A stretch of 64,000 nucleotides of DNA from Metridium senile (GCA_949775045.1 OX459099.1:1768501-1832500); one strand, 5' to 3'; shown: positions 21,794-35,098, numbered from the stretch's first letter. Numbers and translations are program-made. Notes: generated by a model not told the origin, from the letters alone.

Positions 21794-22229
21794 TAACACA
21801 AGGACGTACAGTTAGCAGTTAGGACTCAGATGCATCAGTTGCAAAAACGACTATGATTAGTATAGATGCTCTAAAACTGAGTTGCTTTAAGCAGTGGTAA
21901 GATATTAGAAGGCTGAATGTAAACTATATTTAAGAAAGCCTTTTTAATAATGATATCAATTTAATAACGTAGCTTATGTATGCGTACACACGGACGCTTT
22001 ACTTCGAAAAGGTCGGGACTTTTTGCGGCTCCGACTCCGACACTTAACGTGTGTACAGACCATGAGGCTACTTCTATTAGCCATATCTATACTTTGCTCA
22101 GAGATTGTTTTAATATTTTTAATATTGCTTTGTAGAATTTACAATATATATACGCCGGTATAACCCAATATATAAATGATGACCAAATTATAATCAACGA
22201 GAACGAAAAGAAAATTTGTATGTACATTA

Positions 22230-22419
22230 GTCTCCCCCGCAGCCGTTTTCAGTCTACAATAGCCTGCGTAGCGATTCTTTAGGGGGAGGGGGAGGGGAAA
22301 GGAGGGAGAGAGGGCTCCCCTCTCCTCTCTCTACCCACTCTATAGAGCCGCTACGCAGGCTCTTTTTAGTCTAGACCGTAGGGGAGTGGAACGAGACTAA
22401 AAACGGCTGCGGGGGAGAC
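22230..22419. mobile_element. Hairpin element with GTCTCCCCCGCAGCCG ends
   Basis: GTCTCCCCCGCAGCCGTTTT and its inverse are at the two ends. Inner AGCCTGCGTAGCG faces CGCTACGCAGGCT. It is GC-rich relative to the surroundings and non-coding. Confidence 0.7.
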
Positions 22420-23039
22420 ATACATGCGAAATTAATGAATTTTGTACGTTAGTATATTAAAATCATTTGGGATTTATGAAAGTATTATTGTGTTTTATTT
22501 TATTATTTGTGTTTTTTTTATTATTATTTTGGCTCCGTCACTTGCGGCGTAGCGTGTGTTGCCAGGTGCAAGGGCTTGCGCTTCGGAGTCGACGTACTGG
22601 TGAAGGGAAAAGAAATTAACAAGTTGGATGTTTCGCGATTTTGGGTTTGAAAAAAAAAATTGTTGTGATATTGAGGCAGCTCAGTTTATTCAACAAAGTA
22701 TTTCACAGTTTTTTAGCTTTGTTCTTCCTTCGTTGGTTATGATTTCAAAAACCTGGTGCATGAATTATCAACAATATAAATTTAAATATCTAGCGTTTAT
22801 ACCATGCTGAAGTGAACACTAAGCACTCAAAAAAAAAATGCGTTCTAGTTCCGACATCTGAGGTTTTGCTTTGCGCTCAATTTTCAAAATGGTGCGAGTT
22901 TGAATGCCAAAGCGAACCACATCTACAATCCGTTTGTACCACCTTTTATTTCTGTTAAACTGAAATACAATTAAATTCAAAATAACGTTTATACCGTTCA
23001 AATCAAACGAGCTAATTATCGAATGAAATTGACACCACG

Positions 23040-23281
23040 CGATGCATCAACTCAGTGGATGCCCCTATTGTCCTATCATCCAATCAGCGGCTAACGCTAT
23101 CCACACGTGACCTCTGTCCCAGGTTCAAGTCAACTGTAGCTAACGGTAGTCAGTCTTCACTTCACTCCTTCCAACGTCTTTTTCTATACCTCTTTCCTCC
23201 TTTCATTCTACTTCTTAGACCACTTTCTTTAGTTTAGGACACTTTATTAGATAATCTATAGTTTCTATTTAAGAAGTAATT
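23040..23281 (+). promoter_or_regulatory. Cyclin F promoter and 5' leader
   Basis: A CCAAT box in CATCCAATCAGCGGC (near 23078) and a TTCAAATC about 80 bp upstream (near 23000) are the kind of CCAAT/CHR pair used by G2/M genes. The assignment is by inspection only. The start ATG at 23282 follows AAGTAATT. Confidence 0.35.
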
Positions 23282-26200
23282 ATGAAAATTAGGACAAAAA
23301 GTGTATGTATTATTAGAAGGACTCGAAGCTCACTGAGAGCGCGTCCACTGCTCAGTCTTCCCGAAGAAGTCATCCTCTTAATCTTGAAATTCCTACCTGC
23401 TAAAGATCTAACAAACTTAAGATTGGTAAGTAATTCGTTTATGAACTAATTGAATGATTTGTGTTTGTTGTATTAAGTTTAATTGAAGAAAATATCCGTA
23501 GCTTGTTATTATATTGAGCATTGCAAAATTTGCATCCATGACCGTTGGAATCCGTTGAGACCACAGCGTCAACTCGATCCCGCTAATTTCTTGATTTTTG
23601 TTATTTCCCAGGTGTGTAATGGATTTAAAACACTTATTGATACTTCGCCTTCATTATGGATGGGTGTTTCTTTCCCTGGGATATGGCCTTCACAAAGAAA
23701 CCTTCATGTTTTGGAAAGGTTCGTTGAGTTCGTTGGAAGAAGCGCATTTTGAGCTCGCGCGTCGCTTTTTTTTGCGGTTTCCTGTTGTAAATCTAAACTC
23801 CAACGGTATTTTGTAAATCTTTCTCTCCTCAGAGCTGCAAACACTGGGAATATAGAAGCTTCAATTAAAATAGGACTTGCTCATTTATACAATGAAGGAA
23901 GTAAGTAAAGTTTCTGTTGAGAGGTTGAAAAAGAACGTTAGAAATGCCTGCCATGTTCTTTTCCGCGCCGCCGCGGTTTTTAAATTTTGTTTACGTTTTG
24001 ACTTTTTAGTCATGCTGTCAAAGTTCGGGTCGCCTTTGTATCAAATATCTTTTCTTGTTTAATAACAGGATATTTTGTTATGTAAACGTAATGCGTTTTA
24101 GTTAAGATTTTTTTATATGATATATAAATAAGAACAAAATTTATTTGCGTGATTTAGTCATGAAACTGCGCGTGCAAATCACAGATTATATACTTGATTG
24201 GAAAATGTTTTGGAGGATTATCTCATTTCGGATTATCTTATTTCAATTTTAACATTAAGACGAAAGAAAACAAAGTTAAATTAATGTTAATCTATGGAAA
24301 AAATGTCTTCCTCTTCGTATATTTTGTCCGTTATGTTTGGTTTCAAGAAAAATATAAACAAATACAAGAGTGGTTGTCATTAGTGGTTATGATATATAAA
24401 CTCACTTCTGGTATATTTTCGTTATTTATAAATTTTACTTAATTTTTTAATCTTTTCCTTAATATAATTTATCATTCTTTTTAATTAATATTTTTTCATT
24501 TTAATAATAGTTTATTCTTTCCCTTTTCAGTAACTGATAATAAAATTAATTCTGTGAACAACGCTCAACAAAATGGTAAATGTGCAGCTGAACATTTCTG
24601 CAAAGCTGAGAGAGCTTCGGTAAATGGTGACCCATTCATATGGTTCTTTGTTCGTCCTCCGTGGGCTCCTACTGGTGTCTGCTGTAAATCTTGTGTCTTT
24701 AATAATATGGTGGAATTCTGTTCTGTCTCTGAGGTAAGGAATCCTTGTAGTTGTATTCAATATAATATACAAAGTGTCTGGCTTCCAATTATTTTATTGA
24801 GCTGGGACAACCTGTAATGTAAGAGAGACATGAAGCTCTGAGAAATTTGGCTCTACAATCTTTTAGTAACAATGTCTGGAATGCAAACACTGTTGCGGCT
24901 TCAGAATAGGACTGCTCAGTCATTCCATGAATTGCTCCTTCTACCATTGGATGCATCTTGTAAAACAGTTCACTTTATAATATTCTTATTTTATTAAACC
25001 AGTATTAAACTAAATGGTATTTCTTTATTCATTCAACAGCCTAGTGATAGTCTTAACAAGTCTTTATTATACTGCATTGGAAAAATTACAAGCTTGCATA
25101 TGGTATGTAGAAAATGAAAAGTGTCACAATTTTGCAAAATACTCCTTGAGTGAAGAGTTCTTTGGACTAGAGAAATATCACCAGTCAAGTACATTTTTAA
25201 GGGGGAAAATGCCTTCCCTGTGCTCTGGTAACATATTCTGATATCCCTGCTTCTATTGTTAAATTATGCATCCCTGAAGCTCCATCAAACTACAGATGTT
25301 TATCAGTTTCACTTGTGATTATTATATCAAAGTGCTATATGTAATCTCCTACTATTATTTCAGGATGAAGAAAAGAAAGCAGAAAGTTTACAATGGTTAC
25401 AAAAAGCAGCTTCTCTAGGTTCATCTCATGCAGCATATGAAATATGGAAAAAGAAGTCTGTCGAAAGTTTCTTAGAGCCTTCCCTGATGCTGCAAAGTGT
25501 CCGAGAATTACGAGATATTGCAAGCAGTGGTAACGTAGAGGCACAGTTGAACCTTGCCATGCAATATGCTGCTGGTAATTTAGGTGGGGCAACCAAGGCA
25601 CAAGTTTCTGATTTTATTACACAGGTATAATAAAAGCAAAGTATAAAATTCGCAATAATCCCACAATAAATAAACACAATTGCAACCCCTGGAAATTTGA
25701 GAACCAGGTGGGAAACAAACCCATAGCCTTCTGATCATCTTGACAGATGTTGTACCACAGAGCTATTTTTATCTTCATCACTATTATCAAAGACAGCAAT
25801 GAACCGAGTAGCATGCCAATAATAATGTCTTGTGAAATAATACAATACTTGTTTGGCCACAAATACATTACTATTGACACCTTTGTGATCATCATGGTCT
25901 GATTATCATCATCTGAAAATTTATTCTTATAACTTATCAACTACCTATTTCTGTTTCAGTTTGTTTCAAGGTCTAAACCAATGAATGTACACAAGTTGTT
26001 TTCTTTCCAGACAGAACTAAATAGTACAATGAGGTAAAAACAGAATCCATCCAATATATTGAAATTACAGCTATATAGGAGATCAGCCATCACAGTGTTA
26101 TGAAAAGTATATTGTTGATATACCTAGACTTCAATCATTTTTCTAAAGTGAATTTTGCTTTTTCCTAGGTGTATTCTAGTTGACTGGCTAGTAGAAGTAG

Positions 26201-29200
26201 CTGTAATGAAGGTAAGATTAATCAGTTCAGTACATATATTGCATTTATTATGATGATATACTGTAATTGTTTATCAAAGTTTGTTGCAATTGCCTTCACT
26301 TACTAATTTTCTCGATGATCTATGAGAACAATGTGTATTGAAAAGAATTGTAGTTTATAAATTGAGTATGACCGTTGCAGAGTATAAAGCAATTAATGTA
26401 ATTGCAATTATAAAAGCCTGAAATGTTTTTTCGGGACTTCAACGGGATTTGAACCCATGACCTTTGCAGAATCATACACTATTTAATAACTGCAGAGCAG
26501 ACCAACATATATATATAGTTTATATATTATTGCAGTTGTGATTAATAATTTGCTTTCATATAGGATTTTCCCAGTCAAGTAGTCCATATAGCTGTCTGTT
26601 GTGTTGACCAGTTCATCATGAGTAGAAAAGTCCAAAGATCTGAACTCCAACTACTAGGAATTACATGTATTCTAATTGCTGCAAGATTTCAAGGAAAAGA
26701 TATTGTTACTATTAGAGAAGCTGCGTGGCTGACTGACAACACTTACAAATATGAAGACGTAGTTAGGTGAGTTGAAAGAGTTGACATGTATATATGTGTG
26801 AACTTTTTTGCTATATACAATTCTCTTGCTTTACTTGTTTTTATACAATGTATAGTTTCCCATTGTGTTTCCTCAATTTTATAGACTGCGAAACACTCAA
26901 GGTTTTTTTTGTGCTATTGCCATCCTTTAAAGTCCATATCTATGACATTTCCACTTTGGCCATTTGTATATTGATTTGTGTATATTTTTGTATTCAGGAT
27001 GATGGGAGAAGTCATCGCCTGTGTTAGAGGACAAGTTAGGGTAAGTTTAGGCCAAGTAAAAAAAAACATATGTTTATCGTCCGAATTTTTAATTAAAATA
27101 ATGCGGGCGGGCGGTTTTTTTTATTTTTTATTATTTCCCATAAGTTGTTTTATTCACAGCTTTAACCCATGTAATGACGATTCCAGGTACCTACGAGGGA
27201 AAAGGATCGAATTTTCCGGAAAAAGAGTCAATAAATATACGCAACTTTAATTTGGTTGATATAATGTTCAAATATATTCTAAACAGCAACAAGTATACAA
27301 ACGTACAACTGGAATATTTTTTGTTTATCTTCTTCGTATTTATTAAAGCTGATGTTGTAATAACAAATAATAAAAAAATCCGTGCGGCCCAAAAAATTTA
27401 AGCGGGCGGGGACGATAAACATATGTTTTTTTTTACTTGGCCTTATAAAGTTTTCATAGACTACTGCATGTCCAGCTGTAGTTTGTGTATTTTTGCAATG
27501 TTGCAATGTCACAAACTGCAGCTAGACTGATGACTAGACCCTTTTGTGAAGAAAACAAGAAATTGACCATGGACTTCAATCAAAACTTCTTTGTAGCTTC
27601 TCTACATTTTCACAGACATAACAAGTTCAATCAAATATTGAATGTGTATATTAATATATATTTATTTTTTAGGTTCTTACTACCCCAGACTATCTACAGT
27701 TATACTCTAGTCTTGCTGCTGTAAGTATGAGCCTGTGATTAAGTAATGAAATGAGTAGTAGATTGACTCTCTTTATCTTTATTTAGGTTGATAGAACTAC
27801 TGAATGTCTAGCGTCTTACATAGCTGACTTGTCATTACTCCATACTGAATTTGGAAGGTAAAACATAAAGAAAACTTGTTAGTAAAAATTATAACATTTT
27901 TTTTGCCCACTGGCTATAGCTCATGCAAGTTTTCACATCGATGGGATTGATGATCAACAAGTGGATGAAACTGTATGTGTGTGTGAACTGGCATGGGCAA
28001 AAAGACTAGCTACTGTTACTAACATCATTAATTTTTCCAGAGTACTTTCATTGATATTACATTGTATGAATTTGTCACCAACAAGAAATATTGTCTTTCT
28101 TTGTAGATTTTCACCCTCAACTCTTGCTGCATCCTGTTTAGTTCTTGCAAGTACAATTCAAAGAATAGGTATGCACTCCATTACTGATACAAGAGAAAAA
28201 TATCATATGCCCTTGGCGTATCCAGCGTGGTTGGTCCTTGTGGTGTAGTGGTAACACGTCATACTAGAAAGCCGAAACTGTGGGGTTCAATTCCTGCCTA
28301 AGGGCATATGATATTTTTCTCATGTATCTGTATTTCACTTATACACCAAATGCATTTCAATTCATTCCATTACTGGGTCACATCAAATGTTTTGTTGATT
28401 ATGAATTGCTAATAAAATTTAATTTTGTTTTTAGAAATTCCGTGGTCACTTCATATGCCACAAATGACTGGCCTAAAATTGACTGACCTTATCGATAGCA
28501 CTTTCCTTCTTCATCAAAAATGGTATGCATTGATTGATTGTCTTGAATCTATGTTATTATTACTGTATAAAAATCGTCATAATCATAAATTTGTCTCAAC
28601 TATGTATAAGAGAGCTATAATTTTAATAGTCTAGTTTTCTGACAAATTGTCTGAAAGCTCTCTTCTTTAAAATCATAGCTTTTTATATGCAACTGACACA
28701 AATTATTTTCAATATGATTCGTACATGCCAAGACATACTTAATGTGATATTATTTTATTGGCAACTATCTATTAGAATATTTTGCTGTAAGTTGTTCATG
28801 AATTTTCTTTCTTTCTTTAGTTTATTAGATGATTCTCCAATTGATCACAGAAATGCCAAGCTAAGGGCAATCAAAGAAAGGTACGCCAACATATATTATA
28901 AGCTTTTGTAAGCTTATGTTTCTAACCACACTTCTAATGATGATTACAATCAATGACAACCACAAGTTATGACAATTTAAAGTTTTCGGACTGACTGTGA
29001 ACAACACTATAAATTGCTGGCGCATTTACACACAGCTCTCTTGAAGCAGGATCTTTTGTTTGAGATTTTATTTTTATATTATAGCGAGTCTTTAATTATA
29101 TACATGTTGTAGGCCCTGAAGAGAATTACTGTAAGTTTAAATAAAGTTCATTTATTCATTCATTCACATATGCCAGAGTTTATAAAACTTCATTGATATT

Positions 29201-30000
29201 TATGATTCATTTTCAGATATTCAGATGACAGATTTATGAAAGTTAGTGAAGTAAGGGTGAGTATTTATAGTTCTTTTACTGTCTCACTAGTAGTTCTGTT
29301 ATACCAGCAGCCACTTGCAATAAATTTGAATATTTGTAAACATAGATTCTAGCCTAGAAAACTCCATTTTATTGAAACTAAATTATTATTTGTAAGCAAT
29401 ATATTTATAATGGATTAATTCTTCTTTCAGATTCCAACTCGCGATGACCTCCTACATCTTATCGTTCCTCTATGCATTCGTCTTGAGCAACAAAATCTCA
29501 ATTTATCCAACAAAACAGACTCAAGCACAACATCACTAGAACATGAAAGTTTATTGGATGTGAGCATTGGCTGTCTCTCAGAGAGTGGTTATGAGGGGGA
29601 TTTAGAGGACGAAGGTGAACAAGTGATGGATGAAACAATGGATGGCAATAGCTTTCTTTGTGAATTTACAGAGAGAGATGGAATGCTTAACAGGCAACAA
29701 GGAGATTCTTCTTTCCTAGCGAATGATGAAAATTCCAGGTCAACTTCTACTCCAAGTATTCTTCGACAGAAAGCCTTCTTTGATGATGGTTTAGAAATTA
29801 TGGACATTGAACCCGTTGTTATTGGCAACATGATTGATAGTGTTAATGACGTCTGTGTACCTATTGCTCGACAACCTCTTAAAGAAGTAGAGAACAATCT
29901 AGATGTACCATATACTAGAAAACTCAGAACTAAATCAAGTCAACGACGAAAGGAGTGTCCTTTGAGAACAAGAAGAACCAGCAACAGAAGTGAAATATAG
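23282..30000 (+). CDS. CCNF: Cyclin F (F-box and cyclin-box protein)
   Basis: Sixteen exons keep frame and give 694 aa: 23282-23425, 23612-23718, 23833-23900, 24531-24733, 25364-25624, 25960-26033, 26169-26211, 26564-26766, 26998-27040, 27673-27720, 27787-27857, 28107-28168, 28435-28522, 28821-28880, 29217-29256, 29431-30000. The N-terminal F-box (about 24-65) reads SLPEEVILLILKFLPAKDLT. Sel1-like repeats follow (IKIGLAHLYNEG; PFIWFFVRPPW is diagnostic of cyclin F). The cyclin box opens with MRCILVDWLVEV at residue 285 and contains REAAWLTDNTYKYEDVVRMM apart from one A at the second position of that run. The tail has SESGYEGDLEDEGE, also in vertebrate cyclin F, and a basic C-terminus. Cyclin F is the SCF substrate adaptor for ubiquitination of RRM2, CP110 and others in G2; it binds no CDK in known cases. 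It is about 90 aa shorter than human, mostly in the tail. Confidence 0.95.
26430..26515 (-). repeat. tRNA-like (SINE) remnant in cyclin F intron 7
   Basis: On the minus strand GGTCATGGGTTCAAATCCCG is a B box. GTTGGTCTGCTCTGCAGTTA precedes it. The acceptor stem is absent, so it is taken as a SINE remnant. Confidence 0.45.
27050..27442. mobile_element. PIF/Harbinger-like miniature element
   Basis: Inverted ends of about 33 bp starting GGCCAAGTAAAAAAAAACAT, flanked by TTA at 27047-27049 and 27443-27445. A 3-bp TTA/TAA duplication with GG-start ends is typical of PIF/Harbinger. It lies 9 bp after the exon 9 donor of cyclin F. Confidence 0.7.
28186..28328. mobile_element. Small inverted-repeat element enclosing a tRNA-like sequence
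   Basis: GATACAAGAGAAAAATATCA through GCCCTT (28186-28214) is matched in inverse at 28300-28328 with one mismatch. Between them TGGTGTAGTGGTAACACGTC (A box) and GGGGTTCAATTCCTGCC (B box) form a tRNA-like unit. In cyclin F intron 12. Confidence 0.65.
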
Positions 30001-31709
30001 AACTCTTACGTGGATCATACATTACTATAGAATCATGGATATTTTGAAAATAACAGTGACTCTCTTGATTATAAATATACAGACATTCTATATTATATAT
30101 TTAAAGATTGTTACACATGTACAGATGCAGATATATGCCGTTTAAATAATCATAAAGAAATACAGAGCCTTTTTATCATATCAAAACTGCAGGAAGACAT
30201 ACTCAGAGAAGAAACAAGTCTAAAGTTTATCCTTTATTATTGTAAATAGTTTCTGCTTAAAGTTCACGTTAAGGGTTTTATTTGTACAGTAAGATATAGA
30301 AACCTATTATACTTCATATACTCTCTCTAAATTTATGGCCATACATGTATGATACTGAATCCATGTTTCTGGTGTTTGCAATGCAGGCGATGAATAAACC
30401 AAGACATATTTGAATTGCATTCTATTGTCAATAGTATTTTTTATTAAAATATTTAAACCTTACAAAAACCTATAGGCATTGTGCATACTAAAACTATACA
30501 TATTTGAATTGCATTCTATTGTCAATAGTATTTTTTATTAAAATATTTAAAGCTTACAAAAACCTATAGGCATTATGCATACTAAATAAAACTATACATA
30601 TTTGAATTGCATTCTATTGTCAATAGTATTGTTTATTAAAATATTTAAAGCTTACAAAAACCTATAGGTATTATGCATACTTAAAACTATACATATTTGA
30701 ATTGCATTCTATTGTCAATAGTATTTTTTATTAAAATATTTAAAGCTTACAAAAATCTATAGCTAGGCCTAACTACGACTTTAATTATTCAGAATGACTC
30801 ATGAAATATTTTACTACCAGTAATCAAAAGTAACATCTTTTTTCATTTTGTCTTCTTTCCCTACAATAAAGGAAAATTGCATTAGGAGAAAGAGTTCTCA
30901 CTTATTTTCTTACAACCTAGTTTATATTTTAATAAGTAGAGGCCAGGCTACCTTAAGGATACACGGTTAATTTAAATTTAAACACAGTACTAAACTATAT
31001 TCACTTGATAATGGTGTCATGGAGATCTTGAAACATTGCATACTACCGGTATTACTTTTATTAAATTTTGTGTTATTTGCACAAATTATTAATATAGCGA
31101 TTCCTCAGCTGAATATCAAAAGTGTTCATAATTTATCTTCTTCTTATCCCCTATCCAGCTAAAAGTATTCAACAAATTATTATTAATGCAATTATTTGAA
31201 AAAACATAGTACAAAGTATTATTACTTTGGTGAAGATTGATAAAATAATAGCGATAAAAATAAACTAGATTTCTTACACAATGAACCTGTTTATCTTTCT
31301 CACTATTTGATTACTTTATTAAAATTAAAATAAGTGCAAATGAGATGCATGTGCTTCAATAAAAATTAACTTTGATAATGAAAGTTTCAACCTTCTGTGA
31401 GTTAGTTATAAAATACGTTTTTGGCTGCCAACAATCAAAAGGTGTAAGTAACTAGAAGCAGCCAAAAATGCCTAAAATCACAGTAAACCACAAAGTTAAA
31501 ATGTTATTAGTTAAAGTTAAAAGTGCAAACTGTGAAGAAACCAGTAACTTTTTATTAGAAATTTATTGCCTTGGTTACCAGAATAATTTTAGTTATATTT
31601 TATACAGTTAATTTAGAGCTTGTTCATCTGCATTTAATATGTCAGTGTGAACCAGCCATCATTGTTAATAATATTTAAATCCACATTCAATGTGTATAAG
31701 TTCTAAACG
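30001..31709. other. Cyclin F 3'UTR and spacer to SLC22
   Basis: The cyclin F poly(A) signal AATAAA is at 30393-30398. A tandem array follows (30407-30770). An imperfect palindrome near 31405-31485 (TACGTTTTTGGCTGCCAAC facing AAGCAGCCAAAAATGC) and a minus-strand AATAAA at 31562-31567 for SLC22 are the other signals. Confidence 0.55.
30407..30770 (+). repeat. Four tandem copies of a ~97-bp unit
   Basis: TTTGAATTGCATTCTATTGT recurs near 30408, 30501, 30600 and 30697, each followed by CAATAGTATTTTTTATTAAA and AACCTATAGGCAT. It begins right after the cyclin F poly(A) signal. Confidence 0.85.
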
Positions 31710-34120
31710 TTATATTCTTAAGGACTGTGAAGTTGTTTTACCTACCAACACAGGATTATCATTACCAAGAGGAACCATTTTATGATGTGAAACTGTACTA
31801 CCCTGATGCAAATCATAGACATCCTCAAATGTCTGAGGCAATGGCCTTCCACTCGTCTCTGGCAGTTTCAATCCAAGAAAAGCTGCTATAAGTGTTATCA
31901 GTGAGAAAATCTGCATTGGAAGGGCCTTGTTTGTATTTCCAAGAAGCACAATAAACGGTGCCATAATTGCTCCCATTCGAATTGACACAGCAAACATACC
32001 TATCGCCATGTTACGAACGACAGTTGGAAACAATTCTGCAGCGTAGATGTATATGAGTGCATTAGCAGCTGAAATACAAAACTTTCCCATCAAAGCAACT
32101 CCATTGACCAGTGTTGTATTCTCATACTTGATCTGCTGTAGTCTCATACAGATCAAACAAGAAATCCCTCCTGATAAAGTTAACAAGAAGTTTGTCCGCC
32201 GTCTACCTAATGCTTCAAGTAATGGAGCAGCTAAAATGTATGATGGTATTTCCACTAACCCAGACATGGCAAAATTCCAGTATACACTGCCACCAAGATT
32301 GCGCACATTCATAGAAAGCCCAAAATACCCAACACCACTGGCCACAAAAGATACCATCATTACCAAGGTAACAGCTCGTATTGACCTCTTGGTGAAAATT
32401 GAAAATATTGAGTATTCATTACTTTCGACTTTCCAACTGCTGTTCTGTGCAGTTCGCTTCAGAGTTATTTTGGGATTTTGTAATCCGTTTGTCTTTGCTG
32501 CTGTGTTGATAATTTCCTCGGCTTCTTTTACACGTCCCACTAACAGGAGCCACCTTGGAGACTCGCTAACCATGAATGTCAAAAACAGTGATGCAATTTG
32601 TGGAGCTACTGTTATGAGGATCAACGTTCTCCAATTCCTAAAACAAATAACATTAATAAAATTTATTTACAGAGAGTAATGCAAAACAGTTACAATTGCA
32701 GTAATTATTGTACTGATAGAAACCAGGGGCTGGTCTAGGGGAGTGTCCCTTTAGGCACTGGACAACCCCCTAGCGCCACAGTTACCCCTATTTTATTTAA
32801 GACACTTAGGGACTGGACACCTCCTTAAACCTTAATTTTCAATGACAAATTTCTGGATAAGCCCCTGAATAATTATTATCATTATCAATTGTTTGTCCAA
32901 CTTCATTATCAACTAAAAAGTTCTACAAAGTTCCAATAGATAAACATGTTTTGATTTTTGTTTTTCCGTTTGTGCTTTATAAAATGTTATTTTGCCAATT
33001 TAAGTTTTGACGTTGCTGTTTGCTCATAATTTTCAAAATTGATCAAACATACTATAAAGCAAGTTTTTTCTATACTTTACCAACTATAGCAAGTATGAAT
33101 GATACAACCAAGAAGTGATCAGGTTCTAATTTGATGCAACATAAGCCATCGGCCTCAGTCATTCACTCATTCAATATTCATTTTTAAATTTATAGGAAAC
33201 ACTTATGCCTATTAAATTGTAGCCTGCTGTGCATACTCTTTTTTTGCGCTCAAAATATAAATATTTTGAAAAAGAGTAATTAAATTGCAACATTTTGTAA
33301 AAATCAATGCTTTATATTTGTAACATTGATACTCACGTGTAAACACTAGCCAAACAAGCAAGTATTGGAAACGAGATGGCAGCAAATATAGAAATGAACA
33401 TTCCAGTGGTACCTACAAATATCAATAGAAAATAATATTAACATTAAGTAAAATTGTTAGAAAAATTAGGGGAAAATGAAAAACGATGACAGCCACATGG
33501 TGAAAAACATGTCAAGGAAAAATGTTAAAATTATCAACACACAAATAATAACACATTTTTTTTAAACTTTTTTCCATATCCTTACCCCGATATGACGTTC
33601 CAATCATTTCGGTAGACAAGACAAAGGTAGTTAAAGTTCCAGATTGAATAAATATACCCTGGAGAAATCTTAATATGTAAAACATATTTAAACTCGTAGA
33701 AAAAGCACACAAAGTTCCCAGAATACAGTTAGCTGTTAGAGCGATAAGCCAAACTTTCTTTCTTCCATAACGGTCTGCAGCCATTCCGCCTGAAAGTCCA
33801 CCGAGCAAAAAGCCAGCCATAAGAATGGACTGTGCTAGCTCCGCTCTGTACGCCTCGTCACAAACTAAGTTCCATTCAGTCGCAATACTTGTAAACTTTG
33901 TTAAGAACTCGGGTTTGTGACATATTTTCCCGCTTGTTTGGCATAATGGTTGATCTTCTGAGCCGCATTTCCACGAAGGTTGTGCAGCAACGAAAACTCC
34001 GAGTAAAAATTGGAAGTACAGCGGAAGGCAGCAAAGATTTGTAACAAAATACTGAATTCGCTGAAAACGGCCGAATTCGCCGATTTTCGTTATAGCATCG
34101 TTGAAATCATATCCATTGGT
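31710..34120 (-). CDS. SLC22-type organic ion transporter (MFS)
   Basis: Three exons in frame: 33586 to about 34120, 33337-33412 and 31710-32637, about 510 aa. SLC22 signatures: KIGEFGRFQR at the N-terminus, EWNLVCDEAYRAELAQS before TM2, GGMAADRYGRKKV (MFS motif A), NWRTLILITVAPQ, SESPRWLLLVGR, and GLVEIPSYILAAPLLEALGR. About twelve hydrophobic segments are expected; the first extracellular loop is short (about 60 aa). Such transporters carry organic cations, anions or carnitine across the plasma membrane; the substrate is not predictable. The frame that encodes NGYDFNDAITKIGEFG has no ATG before a TAA at 34121-34123. The only nearby ATG (34116) is one base out of frame. Low coordinate is the stop (TAA 31710-31712). 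Confidence 0.88.
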
Positions 34121-34789
34121 TTAGAGCTGTTTGTTCTTTTCGATGGATTGTTTATCTATCAGTTTATACAGGTGGTTTATACGAACGTGAGTTATATTGA
34201 CGTGGCACTTGTATTATATAGCAGCGTGAGGACTGGGAATAAATGAATATATGAATGAATCGATAAAAAAGCCATTTTTTACATTTCAAAATTTCCACTG
34301 CATAATTAATAAATTATTACTCTCCAAAGGTGAGTATCGATGTGTATGTAATAAGTAACCGAGACAAAGTCGAGTTTATTATTCACCATTAAAAAACTCA
34401 TTAATAATTCATGAGCTATTAGTCCAATCGGGGCATTCCAATTTGGTCACATGCATGACCTTTATACCCCATAAAACACTGCCATAGGTACATTATATAA
34501 AAACACATGTGTCTTTATGATAAAGGTACGTGTGTCTTTATGTACCTATGACACTTGTAAAGGTCTCAGTTTTAATCTCTCATCATTGACCTTTACTAGA
34601 GGCATCACCCGAAACAATGCTATCAAGCTCCTACTATATTATACACGACCTTTCTCAAATGTGGGATGCCAAATGTGGTGCTTAATGGTGCATGGTGTGA
34701 TATGAGAATGCGCAGTGTACCTTGCAAATAAAGTTTGTCTCCAAATTGGACTATTCTTCAAGAAACTTTTATAATTTAGTTTTGAATAA

Positions 34790-34945
34790 GTGTTGGAGTT
34801 TTTTAAGCTATATAAAAAACTCGCAGCACGTGTTTTATCAAGGATCAAAACAATAAAAACACTGCTGCTCGTTTTTTATATACTACATAAAAAACTCGCA
34901 GCACGTGATAAAACACTGCTGCTCGTTTTTTATATACTACATATT
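34790..34945. repeat. Duplicated inverted-repeat block
   Basis: AAAAACTCGCAGCACGTG occurs at about 34817 and 34889, and each is followed by the partner ACTGCTGCTCGTTTTTTATA. This is a tandem pair of hairpins. Confidence 0.6.
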
Positions 34946-35024
34946 CACCGAGCCTGATACAAAAAAAAACAGCCATTTTTAGAGAAAAACTAATTATTTT
35001 GAATTTCTTAAAGTACACGAAAGT

Positions 35025-35098
35025 CTGTAGGTGATTATAAAAAAGAATCTGAAGTTCTTAGCCAATCAGAGCACAGGATTTTCTATAATCACCTATGT
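35025..35098. mobile_element. Short hairpin element
   Basis: TAGGTGATTATAAAAAAG faces TTTCTATAATCACCTA. The centre has TTAGCCAATCAGAGC. No ORF. Confidence 0.5.

Larger units (their letters stand above)
19998..23281. other. USP36-cyclin F intergenic region
   Basis: Besides the duplication at its left edge it holds three inverted-repeat elements (20405-20590, 21581-21793, 22230-22419), an imperfect palindrome near 20880-21020 (AAGCTTCTGGTGA facing TTACCAGAGGCTTGA), and the cyclin F promoter. No ORF resembles a gene. Confidence 0.6.

Noticed and set aside
32047..32679. 210-codon open frame on the plus strand
   Set aside because: It is antisense to the large SLC22 exon, which has clear family motifs and splice sites.
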